From DATAEU01 sp046735355 (GTDB lineage Bacteria; Actinomycetota; UBA4738; HRBIN12): a stretch of 64,000 nucleotides of DNA. The notes beneath the pieces are model-generated. The model was not told where the DNA came from, ran no database searches, and saw nothing but the letters and a program-made list of their open reading frames with translations. The stretch lies in the NCBI GenBank assembly GCA_046735355.1, contig JBKPTC010000031.1:1-64000 (forward strand), given 5' to 3'. Every line of letters starts with the position of its first letter. Positions within the stretch are counted from its first letter, which is position 1. Shown here piece after piece: positions 8,548 to 16,600 of the stretch. The translations under genes and the position numbers were made by a program.

Positions 8548-9069
8548 TCACGTTGACGCGCTGGGCCGAACGAAGCTCGACGCGAGCTCAAGCGCTCTGC
8601 CGAACGACTCCACGAACCGCCGCTGCTGACCCGACCCCGGGAACGGAACCCGCTCGTTAACGACCGGGAGACGCGCCCGCTTCAGCGGCCAATAGGCCGC
8701 GTCGAACACCGTCGCCTTGATGACGATGATCGCGCGAGGATCGAGCTCCTGACACCGGATGACGAGATCCGCGGCAAGGGACTCCAGCGACGCGCGACCG
8801 ACAGGGTTGGGGCTCAAGTCGATCAAGAAAACGCCCCGGTCGCGCAGCTTCCCGAGAAGCGCGGCCTTGTTCGATCGAGTCGGCTCGTCGTTCAGTACTC
8901 CCCGTGCGACGTACCGGAACAGCGAGTCCTGCTCGGTCACGTTGTCGAAGTAGAAGTAGCGGTCGAGTGCGCTGGGTGGACCCTCGGCAACGAGGAGCAG
9001 ATCGATCTCGGCCGGGCGGTATCGGGTCGCTGCTTCTTCTCGCCGTCGCCTGGCGTCAGCTCCGTCCAT
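8548..9069 (-). CDS. Uracil-DNA-glycosylase-fold-like protein
   Basis: The protein is 173 aa. It has the layout of small UDG-superfamily proteins. An early strand reads IDLLLVAEGPPSALDRYFYF (about 23-42), in the place of the motif-A loop GE-x-P. In the middle is FLIDLSPNPV (about 100). A late LPVVNERVPFPGSGQQRRF (about 137-155) resembles the HPS-x-x-N-type motif-B segment. The catalytic Asp/Asn and His of true UDGs are not clearly conserved, so activity on uracil is uncertain. It is monocistronic and intact. An uncharacterised UDG-like family is the best guess. Confidence 0.5.
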   Translation of the reverse strand: MDGADARRRREEAATRYRPAEIDLLLVAEGPPSALDRYFYFDNVTEQDSLFRYVARGVLNDEPTRSNKAALLGKLRDRGVFLIDLSPNPVGRASLESLAADLVIRCQELDPRAIIVIKATVFDAAYWPLKRARLPVVNERVPFPGSGQQRRFVESFGRALELASSFVRPSAST

Positions 9070-9260
9070 CTCGCCCTGCCCTCTGCTCTGTCCTCGGCAA
9101 CGTCTGGCGACCCCGACGCGGTCGCCTCATCACGGATACGTCTGGCGCCTCGATGAGGCACACGAATCCATCACGAAGCAGGACGGGCGCGAAGACGCGC
9201 TGGACCCCAGGTGCGATCAAGAAGAGGAGACGCCGTGGAGGACATCCTCGGCTGAGCGCG

Positions 9261-9280
9261 TGGCCCAAGATGGCCCCAAG
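9261..9280 (+). repeat. Second copy of the GGCCCCAAGAT motif
   Basis: TGGCCCAAGATGGCCCCAAG at 9261-9280 matches 1341-1361 except for one missing C, in the same orientation 7.9 kb apart. Its significance is unknown. It is either a mobile-element footprint or the shared end of lost genes. Confidence 0.35.
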
Positions 9281-9575
9281 AGCCGCGCTCGCCATTCTCG
9301 CCGATGAGTGGACGATCAAGGAACGACCCAGCGACGACCTCGTCGCTGCCCCGCGGGGGGTAAAGGATTGGCTGCTCCGGCAGCCCGCTGTCCTTCGTTC
9401 CAGTGACACGATCGTGATAGCGGCGGCCGGCTTCAAGGCTCAAACGTGGACGACGAGCCCCGGGACCGACTCGTGCGCATGCGGGGGTCAATGGGTCCGA
9501 AGGACACGCAGGAGCGACGGACACGAGTTCTTCGGGTGCTCCCGCCTCCCCGCATGCCGACGCACAAAAGCCTGA
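9270..9575 (+). CDS. Stand-alone topoisomerase-type zinc-finger protein, possibly a fragment
   Basis: The last 35 residues read CACGGQWVRRTRRSDGHEFF then GCSRLPACRR. This is the C4 zinc-finger pattern found in repeats at the C-terminus of topoisomerase I (C-x-CGG-x8-G-x2-F-x-GCS-x-P-x-C). The preceding 65 residues (from ATG 9270) are not recognisable. Such fingers also occur at the end of restriction or DUF nuclease proteins. With no RBS and a start codon inside the repeated GGCCCCAAG motif, this may be the 3' end of a lost gene. Confidence 0.4.
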   Translation: MAPRAALAILADEWTIKERPSDDLVAAPRGVKDWLLRQPAVLRSSDTIVIAAAGFKAQTWTTSPGTDSCACGGQWVRRTRRSDGHEFFGCSRLPACRRTKA

Positions 9576-9606
9576 GCTTCGGATCACGCTTCGGCTGCCA
9601 ACCATC

Positions 9607-9876
9607 TTGTACCTGGCCGGAGAGCTGGACATGGCCTCGGCCGACGAGCTCGTGAACGACGTACTGGCTCGTGTGGACGGACAGCGCGACGTCGTGCTGG
9701 ACCTGTCGGATCTGGAATTCGTCGACTCGACCGGCATGCGGGCCTTCTTGACGGTCGCCAAGTCAGTCGAGCCGCGCCCGGTCGTGCTTCGCGACCCACG
9801 ACCTCATGTCGAGTATGTGCTCGATATCGTTCGGATCGAGACGTTCGGATTGCGGATACAGCGGCCAGACGAGTGA
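9607..9876 (+). CDS. STAS-domain anti-sigma-factor antagonist
   Basis: The protein is 89 aa as written from TTG 9607. The core reads LYLAGELDMASADEL and VVLDLSDLEFVDSTGMRAFL (about residues 34-53), the SpoIIAA-type STAS motif with the phosphorylatable serine in DSTG. The in-frame sequence upstream (PELRITLRLPTI) looks like the first STAS strand, yet no ATG or GTG is available there. The real start may therefore be further up, lost, or the TTG. STAS proteins bind anti-sigma kinases to release sigma factors. No RsbW-like kinase gene is adjacent. Confidence 0.7.
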   Translation: MYLAGELDMASADELVNDVLARVDGQRDVVLDLSDLEFVDSTGMRAFLTVAKSVEPRPVVLRDPRPHVEYVLDIVRIETFGLRIQRPDE

Positions 9877-10016
9877 TCGCCGTCGCTATGTGGCACTTCA
9901 GCCCCGATCGGCATATCGGGCACGACGAATGGGTGTCGCCCGTCGCGAAACGACTGGACCATGGTGCCCCGGCAGGAAACGAACGAGCCGCTGCCGGTCC
10001 CGACACCTATGTCTGA

Positions 10017-11213
10017 TCATCTTTCTGAACTCACCGTTTCGACGAGCGGGCGAGCCATCCCGCCGATGTTGTCGAACCCGTGGTTGCTTAGCACGACGAC
10101 GACTGCGTGCGCGTCGGGGACGCACCCTGCCCACGCGACGTAGGCAGAGCCGGTGATGAACCCACCGGTATGCCCCACTGCCTCTGCGTACGGATCGGCC
10201 ACGTTGTACAGCCCGAGCCCGTACCCCTCGTGGGTTGCCATCTCGGTCAGCGAAGCTTGGGAGACGATCTCGCCGGTGCAGAACGCCCGCCACCAGCGCG
10301 CCAGCGAAGGCGCGTCCGAGGCCAGGGCACCACCTGCTGCGCCGTCAGCGGATGCAGCAGCGAGGGATGGCAGGTAGCCTCCACCCTTCCTTAGCGCAGC
10401 CGCCGAGCGCCCGCTGGGCATCGCTATGGGCGGGGTCGGCTTCTCATCCGGTTGATAGATGAGCCGGTCCGTCCCCTCGACGTCCAGGACGCCGTCGCGC
10501 AGGACGTCGCCCACCGGCCGCCCGCGGATGTGTTCGATGACCAGCCCGAGGAGCTGGTAGTTGGCGTTCGCGTACTCGAACGACTCACCGGCGGGAGCGC
10601 GCTCCGCGGGGACGAGCTTCAGCGCGTCGGCGGGGGTCCAGAACCGTCGCGGATGCGCAGACAGACGGGGGTCTTCGATCTCGAAGTTGGTCTCAGGGAT
10701 GCCACTGCGCTGGCCGAGCAGCTGACGGATCGTCGCCCCATTCGTGTCGAAGTGGAGGTCGGCAGGGAGGTGCTCACTCGCCGGGTCGTCGAGGTCGAGT
10801 TCACCGGCCTCGACCATCTGCATCACTTGGGCCGCGATCACGGACTTCACGACGCTGTGGATCGCGAACTGATCGTCGACCCGTACGTCTCGGACGCCGT
10901 CGGCCTTGCCGGTCGCTCCGCTCCAGGTTCCGTCGGCGGACATCACCGTGGCCGCCATCCCGGTTCCGCGGGCCATCTCGTTCAAGGCCGCCTGGAACTC
11001 CGACGCCGCCTTGGGAGAGACCGCGTCCTCGCTGATGTCGGCGAACGCCTCGGTCGGGAAGCTCTCGACCGCTTCACTCGGGAGGTCCGAGGCAACCGGG
11101 GTCGCCGACGGCTCCGCCGGGACTGTCGTGCCGGTGTCGTTCGAGGTCGACGTGCACGCGCCCAGCGTGACAACGAGGGCCAACCCCAAGACGCTCCCGA
11201 GAAGATTCTTCAT
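10017..11213 (-). CDS. Serine hydrolase lipoprotein, beta-lactamase class C / PBP-like
   Basis: The protein is 398 aa from ATG 11213, chosen for the GGAGGCC upstream and a lipoprotein signal (MKNLLGSVLGLALVVTLGAC, Cys20). A longer upstream frame is rejected. The active-site triad motifs are present: SVVK at 120-123 (Ser nucleophile and Lys), YAN at 214-216, and GHTGG near residue 357 in the place of KTG. Family members hydrolyse beta-lactams, D-Ala peptides or esters, and the exact substrate is open. A Thr/Ser/Pro/Glu-rich linker (21-65) tethers it outside the cell. It lies 47 bases downstream of the sigma/anti-sigma pair on the same strand and may be co-transcribed. Confidence 0.85.
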   Translation of the reverse strand: MKNLLGSVLGLALVVTLGACTSTSNDTGTTVPAEPSATPVASDLPSEAVESFPTEAFADISEDAVSPKAASEFQAALNEMARGTGMAATVMSADGTWSGATGKADGVRDVRVDDQFAIHSVVKSVIAAQVMQMVEAGELDLDDPASEHLPADLHFDTNGATIRQLLGQRSGIPETNFEIEDPRLSAHPRRFWTPADALKLVPAERAPAGESFEYANANYQLLGLVIEHIRGRPVGDVLRDGVLDVEGTDRLIYQPDEKPTPPIAMPSGRSAAALRKGGGYLPSLAAASADGAAGGALASDAPSLARWWRAFCTGEIVSQASLTEMATHEGYGLGLYNVADPYAEAVGHTGGFITGSAYVAWAGCVPDAHAVVVVLSNHGFDNIGGMARPLVETVSSER

Positions 11214-11260
11214 CCCGGCCTCCACCGCGATCCGGTCACCGTTAGTGGTGCTTCGCCCGC

Positions 11261-12040
11261 CTAGGGAGATCTGGAAGGGTTCGACGCGTCGAGCGCCTCC
11301 TCCGGGCGCAGCTCGACCGTCTTGAGGAGCCCCCCGCGGCCCCAAAACCAGTGCGTGTCGTAGGTTTCGAGGAGACGCCGCTCGTCCGCGACGTGGAGGT
11401 AGATGAAGTAGCCGCGTGTCTCCGTCGCGACGGTCAGGACGATCCCGCGCGCACCGCCTCCCTCACCGCAGTACTCGAACCATGCTTCGTTGCCTTGGAA
11501 ACCGTTGCCGCTGCCTCCGCCCCCACCCCGCGTACACATACCGGGCGGGAAATCGGGCAGGTTTGTCCAGTCCATTGGCGACTTGCCGCCGAGGGGCGCG
11601 GAGACCAGGGCGATGTAGAGATCATCCCGAAGCTGCGGGTCGAAGATGACGTCGACGTCGGACGCGTCGAAGGCGAGTTCGCCGTGACCCCAGGGCTCGG
11701 TCGCCGCCCGCGTCCGCCAGCCGGACGGGTAGCCGATGGAGAGACCGTTTAGCGGCGAGTCGAACCGCTCCGTGAACGAAGACGGCTGCGTGACGGGCGA
11801 CGATGCCACCGGCGACGGAGACGCCGCGGGACCGATCACCGCTCCGCGTTCGGATGCGAGCAGCCGGACTAGCCCGACCGCCGCGAAGGCGAACACCGCG
11901 ATGCCGAGGACGCCTGCCGCAACCCGCTGGTTCCGGCGCTTGTGATCGCGGCGGCGAAGTAGGGCGTCGTAGGGGTGGTCGGGCGCATCGATGCTCATCG
12001 CCGCCCGCTTGGCCCTGTCGAGGATCTCCTGGTCATTCAT
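11261..12040 (-). CDS. Membrane-anchored anti-sigma-like protein
   Basis: The protein is 259 aa. An N-terminal cytoplasmic segment of about 40 residues with RRRDHKRRNQR precedes one transmembrane helix (about 41-63, VAAGVLGIAVFAFAAVGLV). A Pro/Ser linker and an extracytoplasmic domain follow. The gene starts 8 bases inside the end of the ECF sigma gene (12033), an overlap usual for sigma/anti-sigma pairs. No ZAS zinc motif is visible, so its role as anti-sigma factor is inferred from topology and coupling. The outer domain has a glycine run (GGGGGSGNG) and two to three cysteines. Confidence 0.6.
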   Translation of the reverse strand: MNDQEILDRAKRAAMSIDAPDHPYDALLRRRDHKRRNQRVAAGVLGIAVFAFAAVGLVRLLASERGAVIGPAASPSPVASSPVTQPSSFTERFDSPLNGLSIGYPSGWRTRAATEPWGHGELAFDASDVDVIFDPQLRDDLYIALVSAPLGGKSPMDWTNLPDFPPGMCTRGGGGGSGNGFQGNEAWFEYCGEGGGARGIVLTVATETRGYFIYLHVADERRLLETYDTHWFWGRGGLLKTVELRPEEALDASNPSRSP

Positions 12041-12557
12041 CGCCGGTCTCCCTTGCGAAATGCGCTCTCGCCTGAGCCACGAGGGATCGGACGGTAGACT
12101 CCTTCACACCGAGCACGGCTCCCGCGTCGTGATAGGCGAATCCCTGGATACCTGTGAGGACGATCGCTTCGCGTTGACGCATGGTCAGTCCTAGCAGGAG
12201 ACGCACGGCGCTCTCGCGTTCAGCGAGCTGTTCGAACGGGTCGCTCCCGGCTCGACCTGGCGCGAGCACGCGCTTGGCGGCGAGCCGTGATCGACGGTAG
12301 AGGCTGCGGTAGGCGTTTAGGGCCGTGCGATACAGGTAGCCCTCGAGGTCCGCCACGCCGTCCAGCTGGTCCCATCGCTCGAGCATCTTGAGGAACGCTG
12401 CCTGAGCCACGTCCTCCGCCTCCTCCTTGCTCCCCGAGAGAAGGAGCAGCGACCTGAAGAGCTGGTCCCATTCGGCGGCGAAGAACGCCTCGAACGAGGT
12501 CTCCTCGGCGTCCTCTGCATCGTGGGTCAACGGGATCTGCCTTGGCTGGGTTTCCAT
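12033..12557 (-). CDS. ECF-type RNA polymerase sigma factor
   Basis: The protein is 174 aa from ATG 12557 (METQPRQIPL), preceded by GGAGTG. Region 2 reads EAFFAAEWDQLFRSLLLLSG then EEAEDVAQAAFLKMLERW (about 22-65), the sigma-70 region 2 pattern. Region 4 is MRQREAIVLTGIQGFAYHD then VKESTVRSLVAQAR (about 130-165). The upstream ATG at 12587 is less likely. The sigma factor probably reads its own promoter in the 12.56-12.9 kb gap. The overlapping downstream gene is the likely anti-sigma factor and the serine hydrolase the likely output. Confidence 0.85.
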   Translation of the reverse strand: METQPRQIPLTHDAEDAEETSFEAFFAAEWDQLFRSLLLLSGSKEEAEDVAQAAFLKMLERWDQLDGVADLEGYLYRTALNAYRSLYRRSRLAAKRVLAPGRAGSDPFEQLAERESAVRLLLGLTMRQREAIVLTGIQGFAYHDAGAVLGVKESTVRSLVAQARAHFARETGDE

Positions 12558-13110
12558 CACTCCATGGACGCTCGAGCGACACCTCATGTGTAGAGCGTCC
12601 GGTGGTTTCTTGGTCCTATTCGCGCGGATTTGCGTGAGCGTGCGTCAGTACCGGCTCGCGTTCGGGTGGACTCGGCGGGCCTATTCCTTGTCGTAAACGC
12701 CCTGGTGGCCGCTCTGACCACTCCTCCGCCTCGTTGTAAAGCTGTCCGATCAGAACGGCGATCTCGCTGACCACGGCCCTGCGCCACGGAGAGCGCTGCC
12801 GCCACGTCTCTGCCAACGTCACACTCGACGGCGGTGAGCCCGAAGGAACGAGCCGACAGCGCGGACCCTAGACCGTTCGCCGTCTCGCGGCGATGACCGA
12901 CGTGGCTGTCGACCGAACCAACGGCCGACGGGCTCGGATCTGGACGGGTCTGACGCGGTCATGATCGCCGACGCCCCCTACGGCGGGTGTCAGGGAACCA
13001 ACGTGGACCGATCTACGAGTCGCCGTCGTGGTCGCCGGACGGAAGCGAGGACGAGTACTCGTTCGAGTTCGTGAACCAGTCCGACATGACGATCGACGAG
13101 GGCGGGCCGG
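12558..13110 (+). pseudogene. Gap holding an internal PD40/TolB-type repeat scrap
   Basis: Most of 12558-13179 has no gene. From about 12930 one frame reads DLDGSDAVMIADAPYGG. After a frame change near 12990, another reads PIYESPSWSPDGSEDEYSFE. Together they give the PD40 repeat signature (N-x-DGSD ... sP-x-WSPDG), so this is a relic of a TolB-like propeller protein on the plus strand. A minus-strand 68-codon frame at 12616-12822 (GTG start, no ribosome-binding site) is not convincing. Confidence 0.35.
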
Positions 13111-13179
13111 TGATGTGCAACGCGAGAGCGGGCGAGGCGTGGCCCCGTCGAGCCGCCACGCCTCGCGTCGAAGGACACC

Positions 13180-13476
13180 TCACCGCTGCCGTGACGCGTC
13201 GCGGAGCGCCTTCGAGTAACCGGACAGGTGCTGGCGAACCGGCGGAGCCAGACGGTTCATCGCGGGGAACACCTTCGATCCGACGCCCGGGTTGGCTAGA
13301 CCGCTCACGGACAGCACCCGCGCGTTCGAATGCGCCGGCGCGGTGGCCGTACTCGTCGCGCGGCCCGCGAAAACCCCGGCGGCGACCGACAGGACGAGCA
13401 GCATTACGACCGCGATCAGGTGCGAGCGCCGCACCACCGAACCTCCGACACCAATCGTCGCGCCCTGTGCGCTCAT
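13180..13476 (-). CDS. Small exported or membrane-anchored protein, unknown
   Basis: The protein is 98 aa from ATG 13476 with a strong ribosome-binding site (GGAAGGGGGAGCC). A hydrophobic segment (SHLIAVVMLLVLSVAAGVFA, about residues 18-37) is a signal peptide or single anchor. The remaining 60 residues are polar, Ala/Ser/Arg-rich and without cysteines. No family is recognised. The gene is divergent from the large regulator at 13606, with 129 bases between the starts. That space could hold a shared control region. Confidence 0.5.
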   Translation of the reverse strand: MSAQGATIGVGGSVVRRSHLIAVVMLLVLSVAAGVFAGRATSTATAPAHSNARVLSVSGLANPGVGSKVFPAMNRLAPPVRQHLSGYSKALRDASRQR

Positions 13477-13605
13477 GGCTCCCCCCTTCCGTCTCGAGCT
13501 ACCTGCGCGCAGGTTGACGACCGCCCCTCAACCGACACGCAAGGACGGCTCAAGCCCGGGCTTGAGGCATGGCGTCGAGCGTGAGGCTGGTGCATCCTGT
13601 CGACA

Positions 13606-16600
13606 ATGCCCACCGCCGGAACCGCCGCTGACGTGGAGTTTCGCCTCCTCGGGCCGCTGGAGGCCGCGGCCGACGGCGGCGCCCCGATCGCGCTCGGCAG
13701 CGCCAAACCGCGGGCGTTCCTGACGATCCTGCTGCTGCGGGCCGGCGAGCTCGTCTCGCGCGACCGCCTGATCGAGGACATCTGGGGCGAGGACGCGCCG
13801 GCGACGGCGGGACACAGCCTCGAGGTGTACGCGTCGGGGATCCGCAAGGCGCTCGGGCCCGGCGGTGCGGCACTCGTCGCGCGTTCGGGCGCCTACGTCC
13901 TCGACGTCGAGCGCGACGCGATCGACGTCACGCGGTTCGAGCGCCTGGCCGCCGAGGGGCGGGTCGCGCTCGGCGAGGGCGACGCATCACGCGCGCTCGA
14001 GCGCCTGGCGGCAGCACTCGCGCTGTGGCGGGGGCCGGCGCTCGCCGACGTCGCGTACGAGTCGTTTGCGCAGGCCGAGATCGCTCGGCTGGATGAGCTG
14101 CGGCTCTCCGCGATCGAGGACCGCATCGAGGCCGAGCTCCGGCTCCGACGCCACGCCGAGCTCGTCGGCGAGCTCCGCGCCCTGGCCGCGGCCAACCCGG
14201 TCCGCGAACGACTGACGGGGCAGCTGATGCTCGCGCTATATCGGACGGGCCGCCAGGCCGAAGCACTCGACGTGTACCGCTCGGCGCGCGATCGGCTCGC
14301 GGACGAGCTCGGGATCGACCCCTCGCCCGAGCTCCGTGCGCTCGAGACGGCGATCCTGCGGCAGGCGGACGAGCTCGACGTCCCGGACGCCGCCGGGGCC
14401 GGGGCCGCCGGCGCTCGCGAGGCGCCCGGCGAGGACGACGTTCCACACGCACGCGAGGTCCGCAAGGTGGTGTCGGCGTTGTCGATCCACCTCGATATGC
14501 GCGCGGCGGACGGTGGCGCCCTCGATCCCGAACGCCGGCGGAGCGTCTCGGCGAGCGTGAGCGAGATCGTTTCCAGGGCGGCCGAGCGCGCAGGCGGCCA
14601 CACCACGACGAAAGCGGGCGCGTCCGTCCTCGTATTCGGCGTCCCGCGCGTACACGAGGACGATGCGCGCCGGGCGCTCGTCGCGGCGTTCGCGATCCGG
14701 GATGGCGTGCGCGGCGCCGCGGCTGACGCGGCGAGCGTCCTCGCGCTCGATGTCCGGATCGGCGTCGACACGGGCGAGGTGATCGCCTCGCCGAACGACC
14801 AGGGGATGCTCGACAGCGACGTCGTCGTATCGGCGGGTGATCTGGCGCGCGCCGCGCCGCCCGACGAGATCGCGATCGGCGACCGGACGCGCCGGATGCT
14901 GGCCGACGACGTCGTCGTCGACGAGGCGGCCATGGAGGGTGGTTCCAGGCCCCCGTTTCTCGTCCGATCGGTTTCGCCGGTGCCGCGACGTCCGACGCCG
15001 GGCGGCGCGCGGTCGGACATCGTCGATCGGACCGAGGAGCTCGCGCTCGTCCTCGGCGTGCTCGAGCGCGCGCGGGCCAACGCGTTGAGCCACCTGTTTA
15101 CGATCCTCGGGTCCCCTGGGATCGGGAAGAGCCGGCTGATCGACGAGGTCGTTGGGCGGGCGCGCGACTCGGCGAAGGTCCTGACCGGACATTGCCTGCC
15201 GTTCGGCGACGGCATCACGTTCTGGCCGGTCGCCGAGGCCGTTCGCGAGGCGGCCTCGATCACCGACGCCGACGACGCCGGGCAGGCGATCGAGAAGATC
15301 CGGGCGCTTGTCGCGTCACAGCCGGACGCGCAGATGATCACCGACGCGATCGCGCGGTTGCTCGGTCTGTCGGCCGAGCCGTCCTCGGCCGGCGAGGCGC
15401 AACGCGCCGTCCGCCGGCTGCTCGAGACGCTAGCGCTCGACCGGCCGTTGGTATTCGTCATCGAGGACCTGCATTGGGCCGAGCCGACACTGCTCGATCT
15501 GCTGACGAACGTCGTCGACCGCGCGACGGATTCGGCGTTGCTCGTGCTGTCCACCGCGCGGCCGGAGTTCCTCGACGCGCATCCGGAGTGGGGCGCTCGC
15601 CGGGCGAACGCCGCGAGCGTGCTGCTGGAGCCGCTCTCCGCCGACGACAGTTCGGAGCTGCTCGGCCGGCTGCTCGAGGGATCCGACCTGCCGTCCGACG
15701 TGGCGCAGCAGGTCCTCGCCGCCGCCGACGGCAACCCGCTGTTCATCGAGCAGATCCTGTCGATGCTGATCGACACCGGCGTGCTCTCACGCACCGACGG
15801 CGGCTGGCGAGTGTCCGGCATCGTCGCGCCGATCCCGATCCCGCCGACCCTCCAGTCCCTGCTCGCGTCGCGGCTGGACCGGCTGACGCCGCATGAGCGC
15901 GAGGTGGTGCAGCTGGCCGCCGTGATCGGCAAGGAGTTCCGGGCCGACGACGTTCTGGCGCTCGCCGAGCGGGGCACCGGAGCCGATCTCGACGACGTCC
16001 TCGCCTCGCTCGTCGACAAGGAGTGGCTGCGCCGCGACCGGGTGGCTCGCGCCGACGGCGCGTACCGCTTCCGCCACGTGCTGATGCAGGTCGCCGCGTA
16101 CGACGCCATGCCGAAGGCGGAGCGGAGCGAACTGCACGAGCGGCTCGGCTCCTGGCTCGAGCACACGGCGGGCGAGCGGATCGCCGAGCTCGAGGATCTC
16201 GTCGGCCACCACCTTGCGCAGGCGGCGCGCTATCGACTCGAACTCGGCCTCGACGACGACGCGACGCGCTCGCTGTCCGATCGCGCGGCCAGACGCCTGC
16301 GCGCCGCGGGTGATCGAGCGTTCCTGCGCGGCGACATGCCGGGCGCCGTCGCGCTGCTGTCGGCGGCCGCCGACCTGTTCGCGCCCGACGACGCCGAGCG
16401 GATCACGCTGCTGCCCAGACTCGGGACGGCGCTCGTCGAGATCGCGCGGTTCGACGACGCGCTCCGGACGCTCGACGAGGCGTGGGAGCGGTCAACGGCG
16501 GCGGGCGACATCGCAACGAGGGCCGACACGCTCTTCTACCGGACGGAGCTCCGCTCGTGGTTCGGCACCGTTGACCACGACGAGACCAGGGCGTACGCGC

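Noticed and set aside
12616..12822. 68-codon minus-strand ORF in the gap before the sigma gene
   Set aside because: No ribosome-binding site and no family resemblance, though parts read plausibly; left unannotated.
13893..16166. 757-codon minus-strand open frame
   Set aside because: It is a serine/arginine-rich shadow of the 1292-aa regulator on the opposite strand, with no domain resemblance.
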